A stretch of DNA of 64,000 nucleotides, taken from NCBI GenBank assembly GCA_947650365.1, contig OX393554.1, positions 35,807,137 through 35,871,136 of the forward strand, read 5' to 3'. This DNA is from Chamaelirium japonicum. Taxonomy: Eukaryota > Streptophyta > Magnoliopsida > Liliales > Melanthiaceae. Shown one piece after another: positions 1-64,000 of the stretch (positions are counted from its first letter, which is position 1; every line of letters begins with the position of its first letter). The notes beneath the pieces were generated by a model, which saw nothing but the letters and a program-made list of their open reading frames with translations, was not told the origin of the DNA and made no database searches. Made by a program: the position numbers and the translations under genes.

Positions 1-2640
1 GCTCTTCGCAGTAGCCAAAATCAGAGACCGAATCTATTGAATCAAAGACTCATGCCTAAAGATGTGAGCTTTCCTCTCCTTCCAAATCCTCCAGCAAGTA
101 CAAATCATCAGGATGTCCCATCCCTGCCTCAGCTTGTGGTTAATCCTCATCCTGCACCAAATGGTCCAGAGAGAGAGAGAGAGAGAGAGAGAGGTATAGC
201 CAAGATTTCCCTTCACGCCTAGTTTGGTCTTTAGGAACCTCCAGAGTGATTTCGAGAACGGACAATGTAGCAATAGGTGACTGATATCCTCCTTGGATCT
301 GCCGCACAACTGCACAAGACACTTCTATGATCCTAGGTGCTTGTGTCGCTGCAGTTGTACTTTGTAAGAAGCCGATCCTTGAGGCAGAGCCACATGAAGA
401 TTCTACATCTCAATGGCGCTGGAGACTTCCAAAGATGGGTAACCACAGGGAAAATAGTCCCTCCCTGATTGATGAAGTGATAAAATGAGCTTACTGTAAA
501 GGAACCCAATAATCTAAGCTTCCAAAGGGAGGAGTCTCTACTGGGAGAAAAAGAAATGATATAGCTAGGAGTACAAGTTTTTGAGCTATGAGTCGAGTTT
601 CTCCAGAACTGTGCAACGAAATTTGATGGACTAGGAGTAGACCCCGAGGAGAAGAGGACTTGAGAGCAGACAGAAGCACTCTGGTCCCAGGTAATAAGGA
701 ACAGATCGTAGAATAAAGTGGCTAGGCTATGTCTCTGACCCATTGATTGATCTAGAATTTAATATTCTTCCCTTCACCTAGTAGTAGTCGGATGCCTTTC
801 TTAAAAGGTTCTGCTACCCGTTGTATCCCCTTTCAAAAAGATGAGAGCTTGCCAGATCGTCTGTCGCAGACTTGTAATAGCAACAATCTCTTGAAGTATC
901 TCTCTTTGATTACACTGGACCAAATATCACCTTGTTCATGTTGCAACTGCCACCACCATTTGTCCAATAAAGCTTTATTGAACTCCTTTCAAGCACAGGA
1001 CCCCCAACCCTCCTTGATCTTTCGACTTGCAAACCATGCCTCAATTCAACAAATGTTAAGAGCTCGAGATACCATATGCACCCTTTCACATGAAAGAGCT
1101 TCTAATCGAATCAATGTACTTCACCACACATGACGGGATGTAGAAAGCTAGGTAATAAGACGGGATGGCTGATAAGCTGCGTTAACCAGTGTTAGGCGAC
1201 CACCTAGAGATGTGTTTGCCTTTCCAATTGGCCTAGATATCACATTGGTAGGGTCTCAAGCCTGCAATTAAGAAGATTAAAAAGTGATCGGTGTAGCTCC
1301 GCGTTTGGTCCTTCGTAGTAAATGGAGGATTTAGAGAAGTTGATGTGAAGACCTGAGCTGAATTCTAGACCTTATAGGATGATCTTCAAGACTGCGACCT
1401 GTACCTTCTTGACTTGACAGAAAATGATTGTATCACCAACAAAGTGAAGATTAAAGATGGACCAAAAGGTACCTCTAGCTCCCGAAAATAGATTGTGGTA
1501 TCCGATTCTCTTGAGAATAGCGTCGAACACATCCACTGCAATGATAAAGAGGAAGGAAGAAAGGGGACCACACTGCTTTAGGTCTTCTTCATCATGAATT
1601 GATTGCCTGCTTCTCCATTAATCAGGCAAGAAATTTTCGAGGACGTCAGGTTAATAGAGAATCAGTGAAGCCAGTTGGGGGAGAAACCTTAGGCCTTTAG
1701 TGTCTCTAGGACGAATGCTTAATGAAGTCTATCAAAAGCTTTTTCAAAATCCAGTTTTAGAATATCTCCCTCCTCCCTCTACTCCTTCATGTGGTAAATC
1801 ACTTCCTGTGCTGCTGCTACACTGTTCAGAATGAGCCATCTTTTGATAAAAGCCGACTGAGTTGGGCTGATGATATCGTTCATAACGGGAGCCAATTTAT
1901 TCACCAGTATTTTTGTGACAATCTTGTAGATGCAGTTGGAGGGATTGAGGGGATAGAATTGCGAGATGTTGGTCGTTCCTAGAGATTTAGGAATCAGAAC
2001 TAGCAGTGAGTAGTTGATATTAATGATGGTTGTTGTCCCTGAAAAAAAAGTAAGGATAAGTTTGCACACGTCGGGAGAGATTATCCCAGAAGTGTTGAAA
2101 GAAAAACATGGGGAGTTCATCTCGTCCCCGATGCCCCGTCTCCCTTCATGTCAAACACCGCTTTCTGGATTTCAACCACTGTGAATGGTCGGTCAAGGTC
2201 TGCATCCTCTAGGAGCCTCCTAAGGGGTAGACCATCCCAATCCAACCAGGAAGAAGTTTAAGGAAGATTTTGAAAGTAACTCCTAAAGTGGTTTGTGGAC
2301 CACTTTAGGATAGCGGGTCCCGACGCCCCGTCTCCCTTCATGTCGAACACCGCTTTCCAGATCTCATCCACCATGAACAATTGGTCAAGGTCTGCATCCT
2401 CTGGGAGCCTCCTAAGGGGAAGGCCATCTTAATCCAACCGGGAAGAAGAGCAAGGAAGATCTTGAAAGTAACTCCTAAAGTGGTTTGTGGACCCCTTTAG
2501 GATAGCCACACTGCCTTGTAGATCATGATCACCAATCCGTAGAGCCTCAAGGCTATTGGCTTTGCGCCTGCCGCTTGCAACCCGATGGAAGTAGGATGTA
2601 TTCGTATCGCCCATCAAGATCGAATTCTCCCATGATAAAA
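1..2640 (-). mobile_element. L1-clade LINE fragment (minus strand, 3' end before the window)
   Basis: The minus strand encodes, from 2640 downward, an L1 linker (GDTNTSYFHRVASGRR), reverse-transcriptase fingers (near 2000: LIPKSLGTTNIS, QSAFIKRW), further broken RT, and a zinc-binding RVT tail (WLCLKDRLLTK; CGRSKEDISHLLLHCPFSKS near 300-200). The reading frame is split by several stops and shifts, so it is a dead copy. A GA run at about 172-193 lies inside the tail region. Its 5' side ends against an RTE-like scrap and its poly(A) end is left of position 1. It lies in an intron of EDD1, antisense to the gene. Confidence 0.85.
2122..2505. repeat. 192-bp tandem duplication inside the L1 copy
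   Basis: Two imperfect copies, 2122-2313 and 2314-2505, run from gtcccgatgccccgtc-like starts to ttaggatag ends with a constant offset of 192 bp. They lie in the RT linker region of the L1 copy. The divergence between them shows the duplication is not recent. Confidence 0.85.
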
Positions 2641-2791
2641 TCATTTTTTTCTCAATTGGTACAACTCCAACACTTGTTCTAATATACTCATTCCTCACTT
2701 TACCCCTCCTAATTTTATCACAATCCATCTCAATATCCTCATCTTTGCCACATTTATCTTGTGTGCTTTTGCTCTCTTTATGGCCCAACAT
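2641..2791 (-). mobile_element. RTE-clade LINE coding scrap
   Basis: On the minus strand this reads CGKDEDIEMDCDKIRRGKVR followed by NEYIRTSVGVVPIEKKM. That is the plant RTE reverse-transcriptase C-terminal pattern (RNE.IR..VGV..IEDK.RE.RLRWFGHVQRRP), cut just before the RLRWFGH block. It continues in the same open frame straight into the L1 linker, so the junction near 2640 makes a chance chimeric frame. Confidence 0.6.
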
Positions 2792-3123
2792 TTTGAATGT
2801 ACAACATTACATGTCTTTTTTTGTCTTGTAAACATTACCTTGAATCTTAAAGGTAGGCATTGAATACCAGCTCAAAGCTAATGGGACGGCTTGATAAGAA
2901 AATATGCTCAACAGTTAAATATTTTCCAATAGGCATATTTGGTCTAAGTTGGCAATGGGCTTGAATTGAGATCAGGTCCAATTTAGCTCGACCACTTAGA
3001 ACAAATTTTGTGCCTACATCTGAAATACCATATTCTGACTCGAGCATACATTTTAGGTCCGAAACCAAAACGAGCCAGACTAGGGCTTCTACATGCCCGG
3101 TCCAAAAACGGCCAGGTTTTATT
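2792..3123. other. Intron sequence with no recognised feature
   Basis: Unique-looking intron DNA between the RTE scrap and the MITE. A 95-codon minus-strand frame here has no recognisable motif and is taken as chance. Confidence 0.5.
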
Positions 3124-3131
3124 GTTGGAAT

Positions 3132-3568
3132 CAAGGTTCTAAAAAGCGCTAGGCGCTAGTCGGGCGGTGGGGGGCCGCCTAGAGCCTAGGCGGCGCCTAG
3201 GCGTTTTGCCTTTTTTTAATTATTTTAATTATTATTTTGATATTATATAATATATATATATATATGTTTAAAAATTAATATAAGTTCAAGATTATCCCAA
3301 ACCATTATTTTAAAGAACAAGTATATAACCCTAATTCAAGATTGAGTGATTAACAAGAACAAAAGCAAACATGGTCCGCCTGGCCAGCCTCAGCCCGCCT
3401 GGCCCGCTTATCCTGCCTGGCCAGCCTGATCCCGCCTAGACCGCCTAGGCGGTCGCCTTGCCCCGCCTGGGAGCTTGGTCGTTTTTCTGGAGCGCCTAAA
3501 GCCTAGGCAAGGCGGTGGGGGGTCGCCTAGCGCCTAGGCGGCTGCCTGGGCCGCTTTTTAGAACACTG
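3132..3568. mobile_element. hAT-type MITE rich in CCTAGGCG palindromes
   Basis: A 437-bp non-coding element. Its ends are inverted (CAAGGTTCTAAAAAGCG at left; CAGTGTTCTAAAAAGCGG read inward from the right). It is flanked by a perfect 8-bp target duplication gttggaat at 3124-3131 and 3569-3576, the hAT hallmark. Both arms carry repeated GCCTAGGCG-like palindromes around an AT-rich centre, so single strands could fold extensively. It has no transposase and would depend on an autonomous hAT. Confidence 0.88.
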
Positions 3569-3576
3569 GTTGGAAT

Positions 3577-4973
3577 CTACTTGACCTACCTCACAAAGGA
3601 TTCCCAAATCCCCTGCAGCTCCACAAATACAATTCTGACTATGAGAGTTCAAGCCTCCCAGAACTCAGAGCTACTGTTTCCTTTAGATGGGTGGCATCCG
3701 ATGGAACATAATATGTACCAGCCACGATCCTTGCCTTCTGTCTCAATAAGCAAATAAATGCAAAATAAGATAATATATACCAACCCTCGGTCTATATCAA
3801 GGCTTTATCTGGATCCAAATCATTAATGAAGGCACAAGCTTGGGTCTTGTCTTTAAAACACCACCACAAAATGGGCCAGGCCGGGCCCAATAATTAATTT
3901 GGCTCTCGACCTGGTCATGTTTGCCAACCCAAATTATGTCATGTATGTTTGGTGAACTGCGGCTGCATGTGACATCATTTTGACTACTAGTATTTGTACT
4001 ACCTTACCTAAAAATCTAAAATACTACTATAGTACTCTTTTAAACAATTTCCTACTATAAAAAAGACTTCCAAACTCACTGGTAGAAAATGACCAGACAA
4101 ATAGCCTGTAAATAGTGAGAATAAGAAACCAAAAACAAATTAAGACTATTGCTCAACTCAAACTTGGCCTTCACTGACGCAAGTTCCTTAAATGTTGGAC
4201 TCTGAGTTAAATTCAACTTTTATTTAGACCCTAAACATTTTTGAAGTCTATTAGAAATAAGATATTGACTCTCTAACTGAAGTACACTTGGATTGGAGTC
4301 GTAAAGAGGAAGGACTTCAATTAAATTCGAAGACAAGGGTTGGTCCCTCTTTTGATTTGCATGATGGCTAGTGGGCTTCTTTTCCTTCTAGATGAAACAA
4401 ATTGCACTAGGGACCTACTTGGTTCGGATGTGGGTTCCATAGCATACCTCATCTTGAGTGGATCAATGCTCGGAAGTTGTAGTATTCTATCCAGAAATAT
4501 CTGATGAACCACAATCTGGATGTCCTGGTTTGTGCAGGAATGCTTCATGTCATTTCCCCATTATCTATTTGTCTTCTACCTTGCTTCAGAAATCCCTCCT
4601 AAGATGAAGTTTAAGTTCTAGTGCAATAGCAGTAGCTTGGCTCAATATTTTACTGGAAATTGAGATATTGTCTACTCACTGGAGTTTTGACTTCCCAAAT
4701 ATAAATGAATGTGCAAATTTACGAGATATACTATAATTCTTCATCTACATTATAAATTTTCCTTGCATATCCTCTTCAGACGGTTTCATGCTCTGTTTTG
4801 AAACTGTTCAAAGCGAACTGCATTTAGCGGTTTAAGTATTTCTTCTTATTGATTATTGATAGTTTATTTATGAGCAAAATATGATGCCATTGTGCTTCTG
4901 GGTTTATGAAATTTTTTTACAATCTTTGAGGTTATAGGTGTTGGCTTACGTATTGTGATTCCATCATTTGTAG
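3577..4973. other. Intron sequence upstream of EDD1 window exon 1
   Basis: AT-rich intron DNA with no element or exon that I can recognise. The last stretch ends with a pyrimidine-poor but usable acceptor (catttgtag) at 4973. Confidence 0.5.
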
Positions 4974-60524
<55,551 letters not shown>

Positions 60525-61321
60525 GTAATCATCTGCTCTATTATTTTTTCCAACATGTTCTATTCTTAAAGCCTTCAAATACAGTATTAGTCATTACTTC
60601 ACAAAAGAAAGAAATAAGAGAAATAGTGAATTAGTTATCTACTAACGAATATTGCAGTCACCAATTCAGATTTGGTGGACCATAAATATAGATCTTCTGG
60701 GTTGCTGTTATGACTTAGTAGCTTATCTTATTGACAGAAATCACAGTTTATAAGCAAACTAGTCAGTGATCAGGCCTAAGTAAACCGGATTCTGAGAAAT
60801 ATTGATAAAAAAAAGTCTAAACATTAGGTTTAATAAATCAAGAAGTATGTTACATTTGTAGTCCTCAGTCACAACTAAATAGAGTCTGACCAGAAAACTG
60901 ATCTTTGTTCTTGACATTCACCCATGTCGTTATGGAGTTTTTATGCATTTTGCAAAATTCATATGCTTTAGGGTCATTGTGATGGGCTTCCCAACTTCTT
61001 GGGCATGATCTATATCAAATACAATCAATATTTAATATTTTAATTGAATAGGTAACTTATTTAGTTTTATATAATGTGAAGCTGAATGCTTGCCAGTATG
61101 TCTTTTTTGCCCCGCATCTAGCACTTTCTCTAAAGGAGAACAATACCTTCTGGAATAAAATAGCTTATTATTCTTTGATGTTAATGCTACAGTATATTTA
61201 TAGTTTCTTTACGTTATTCTTTTGGTCCTATATCCTCTATTTTGGTGACGACACTTCATGTGCATTTGTATATATATGGCCAATATCTCTAATGGGAGAT
61301 CATTATATTCTTCTGCATTTG
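60525..61321. other. Intron sequence after EDD1 window exon 15
   Basis: AT-rich intron DNA. No further EDD1 exon found. Confidence 0.5.
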
Positions 61322-62360
61322 CAAGTCCGGAGCAGACTCTCAGGGAAAATCTCGCCGTTTTGGAAGGGTATCCAGAAGATAGGCCAAATCTATAAATGTG
61401 GGACTATACTGCGTGTGAGGAATGGTAAGTCTACTCTGTTCTGGGAGGACAGGTGGCTGGTAGAAGGTCAGCTTAGAGATTGGTACCCCGACCTTTACGA
61501 GCTAGCTTGGGATAAGAGAGCGTCGGTGCGATCTCAATGCCAAGTTTCAAACTCCATAACAATCTGGGATCTGAAATTCCGCAGGGATATTCCGATTTTT
61601 CTCCAATTTCAAGTTCGAGAATTGTTAGACCTGCTGCAACTTATTTCTTTGGAGGATGCGGAGGATGAGACAACCTGGAGACTGACTCCCTCTTCCACTT
61701 TTTCTACGAAATCATTCTATAATTTCATTAACAAGGGAGGGGTGATTTGCCCAGTGGCTCGTGCTCTGTGGAAGACCAAAGCGCCTCTCAAGATTCGGAT
61801 TTTTATGTGGCTGATGATTAAGAAGAAGTTGCTGACCAAGACTAACTTGCTCCGTCGTGGTAACCCTCGGGTAACCGACGCTGTCTGTGTTCTTTGCGGC
61901 CATGGACGGGAAGATGTGAACCATCTGTTTCTGCATTGCCCTTTTGTTCAGAGGATTTGGGATCCCCTGAGGAGAGGACTGAAGATTAGAGGGGAACCAG
62001 GTTCAGTGTTCTCCTTATGGACTGTCTGGAGGGAGAAGCGCATTAAGAAAAGACTCCGGCACAGCTGGGATCTGGTGGTTATGGCTGTGTGCTGGAGTAT
62101 ATGGATGGAGCGAAACTGCAGAATCTTCAGACAGAAAAGTTCGGATTCGGAAGCTGTCAAGAACCTGGCTAAGGGGCGACTGCTTCAGTGGAAAGTTGCC
62201 TTGCAGGGACAGAAACTCCAGCAATTAGATAACATCTTATGTAATCTTTTTTGAGTGGGTTTTTGTATCTTGTTCCTTGACTCTCTTTTAATAAACTGGT
62301 AGGGGTCTAGGCCGAACCCCCCCTCATACACTGAGAGGGATTTCTCTAAAAAAAAAATAA
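61322..62360 (+). mobile_element. 5'-truncated L1-clade LINE, 3' end with poly(A)
   Basis: One open frame from about 61322 to the stop at 62254 encodes the C-terminal part of an L1 ORF2: a segment ISPFWKGIQKIGQIY, GKSTLFWEDRW, then the zinc-binding RVT region (SFYNFINKGG, WLMIKKKLLTKTNLLRRG, CVLCGHGREDVNHLFLHCPF) and a Trp-rich tail. The frame is not interrupted, so the insertion is fairly young. The 3'UTR (taggggtctaggccgaaccc, actgagagggatttctct) runs into about ten A. The open frame extends upstream to 61076, but that part is intron sequence. No clear target duplication was identified. It lies in sense with EDD1. Confidence 0.88.
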
Positions 62361-63570
62361 CTCTGGTCTGTGTGGCTTGGCTCTCGAGGTACTTCTAGCG
62401 CACGTTTTCCTCCTTGTCAGCCAAAGCCTTCACACATCCTCCCTGCTTGGTTTTCCCACAGTCCGCCATTGCCTCGGTCGGCCTTCGCGTAGTCTCTTTT
62501 GTGGTCGGCCATCGCTGTGGTCTCTCCTGCGATTGCCATCTCCGATTCTCCGCAGTCTCACCAGCGTCATGTGACCAGCTATTGCCATGATTCTCCTTTC
62601 CCACCTCCTGTTGTCTGCGATCGAAGTTTGTATGAGCAAATGTTTGATTTTTACTCAAGTACAAATTTCAAAGGACTCGCTTCGAGGGAGCGGAGTACAA
62701 AATATATCAGGAGATTGCGGGGAAATCCGTCTAAGATCCTTTGATACTCAATTTTGAAGTACAAAGATTACAACAAGTGAGAAAATGAAAAGAGAAGAAC
62801 GTTGCGATGCTTGATCCTTCCGGGCTTTGCGCGTGATCGGCTAGGGGCTTTGCTTTACTCTTCTTCTCCTAAAATCTTCACTTGTTCTTCGCTCGTTCTT
62901 CGACTTGCTTTGGACTTGAATCTTCAATTTTCCATCTTCTTCTTCGATGTTCGGTCTTCGATTTTATTTGGTTTGCTTCGATCTTCGATCCTTCTTCTCC
63001 GGGATTTCTTGGAGCTTTGAAGTATCTTCAGTCGGGAGCTTTGTAGATTTTTCTTGCTATGGCCAAAGATCCTTTCTTCTTTTCCTGTCCCTCCTTTTAT
63101 AAGGGTCAAAGTAGATATTGTAGAGAATAACTACTTCGGGTGGTTGAAGCAATCTCCTGGTGGTTTCTATAACTCCCTTGGATGGTTAGAGAAACTTCCA
63201 GGTAGTTTACATAACTCCTTGATGATTAGGATCATACTCAAGTGGTTTTGTAACTTCCACTGGTAGTTTAGTCCTTTTGAGTTCGAGTGAACCGGTCTGA
63301 TTAAAACGACTTGTGGTTCGGGTCTTAAATCCGAGTCGACTTACTGCGACTCAGATTTTAACAAAGTTAACTCTTGATCCGGTCCTTTTTGACTTGATGG
63401 ATTCAACGAGTTTGTCGAATTTAGCGTAAGCTTACTTGTAAGAGCTTAAGCTTGATTATTCTTCGGCCTTGTATATCGGCTTGTCGAAGGATGCTCATCT
63501 CTAAGTATTATTCTATTGACTTAGATATAGCCTTTGGACGATAGGGATATAGTACTTTCCTTACTCTCAG
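62361..63570 (+). other. LTR- or leader-like CT-rich region, unclassified
   Basis: Contains phrases shared with 53540-53850 (gatccttccgggctttgcgc, ttgttcttcgctcgttcttc), which suggests a common retroelement non-coding region. No coding domain, primer site or LTR border was found, and the element would continue beyond the window. Confidence 0.4.
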
Positions 63571-63826
63571 ACTTGGTCAAATTTTAGAGTGTAAGGAAGC
63601 AAAGTTTCCCTGGTCATCAGGGAAATAAAGTTTTCCAGACTTAGTTAATTTCTGAGTGTGGAGAAAAATTTCTCTGGTCATCAGGGAAATAAAACTTCCC
63701 GGACTTAGCCAAATATGTAAGGAAGAAAAATTTCCCTGGTCATCAGGGAAATAAAGCTTCACAGACTTAGCCAAATATGTAAGGAAGAAAAATTTCCCTG
63801 GTCATCAGGGAAATAAAGCTTCCCAG
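63571..63826 (+). repeat. Four-copy tandem repeat with a perfect hairpin in its core
   Basis: Units 63571-63638, 63639-63702, 63703-63764 and 63765-63826 (68, 64, 62, 62 bp) each start acttagccaaat-like and contain ccctggtcatcaggga. The core tccctg-gtcat-caggga is a 6-bp stem with a 5-bp loop (one unit has tctctg). The last two units are nearly identical. Confidence 0.92.
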
Positions 63827-63947
63827 ACTTAGCCAAATTTTCGATTTTCTGGCTTTAGGCAATATTTCAATGTCTACAAATTGCCCCCTCAAGGATTGAC
63901 GTTTCAAGCGAGAAACGCAAAAGGTTTGTCCTTGATTTTTTTTTTTG

Positions 63948-64000
63948 CCAGGGCCGGCCAGGTTTGACCAGGGCCGGCCAGAAACCCCCAGGGCCGGCCA
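63948..64000 (+). repeat. 20-bp repeat ccagggccggcca cut by the window end
   Basis: Three copies of ccagggccggcca start at 63948, 63968 and 63988, exactly 20 bp apart, with variable 7-bp spacers. Each contains the 8-bp palindrome ggccggcc. The array runs past position 64000. Confidence 0.9.

Noticed and set aside
3577-4973. Possible upstream EDD1 exon before 4974
   Set aside because: I looked for the expected preceding segment (a SMRW-like motif) in all frames and found no fit; the exon probably lies left of the window.
61076-61321. N-terminal 82 codons of the 392-codon open frame ending at 62254
   Set aside because: This part is intron DNA that happens to be open; L1 similarity begins only around 61322.
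63571-64000. CRISPR-like regular repeats
   Set aside because: Plant nuclear context, repeat units are contiguous or have 7-bp spacers, and there are no cas-like genes.

Overview
The window is plant nuclear DNA. It has intron-rich host coding sequence, plant Ty1/copia elements with the usual tggtatcagagc primer-binding site, plant L1 and RTE LINE pieces, and hAT transposons. The species cannot be read from it; introns up to 14 kb suggest an angiosperm with a moderately large, retroelement-rich genome.

The one host gene runs left to right through almost the whole window. Fifteen short exons between 4974 and 60524 encode 447 consecutive residues of the organellar (chloroplast/mitochondrial) glycyl-tRNA synthetase, from the beta-subunit half of the bacterial-type alpha-beta fusion (EDD1 of Arabidopsis). 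All exon phases fit, and every internal junction is GT-AG. The 5' part of the gene (alpha half and start of beta) lies before the window and the C-terminal exons lie after it. Only about 2.4% of the 55.5-kb span is coding.

Everything else is intron, mostly mobile DNA. Left intron (1-4973): an L1 on the minus strand, an RTE scrap and a 437-bp hAT MITE with a perfect 8-bp target duplication. Intron 1 (5057-19116): a degenerate pyrimidine-rich repeat field, a non-coding short-LTR element with extra LTR units, and a structurally complete copia at 12998-18292. Intron 2 (19166-32641): a copia scrap, a 0.7-kb direct repeat pair whose copies carry different tiny L1 tail insertions, and a second copia (29292-32120) containing a hAT MITE. 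Intron 5 (33146-42569): RTE tail, possible gypsy non-coding DNA, a partial hAT-like element and a broken hAT transposase gene. Intron 9 (43502-51177): a minus-strand copia abutting the 5' part of another hAT, which itself holds a second copy of the MITE seen in the second copia, then a promoter-like stretch. Intron 10 (51273-55269): a 192-bp mini LTR element with perfect target duplication, a copia scrap, a hAT C-terminal scrap and an isolated LTR. Intron 14 (57144-60422): an L1 5' half with one hAT element nested in it and another at its edge. Last intron (from 60525): an L1 3' end, LTR-like sequence, a four-copy hairpin repeat and a 20-bp repeat cut by the window edge.

I found no second intact host gene, no RNA gene and no CRISPR. 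The elements do not form a pathway together. The interest lies in the giant-intron aminoacyl-tRNA synthetase gene and in the nested insertions, several of which can be dated relative to each other from empty sites inside this window.
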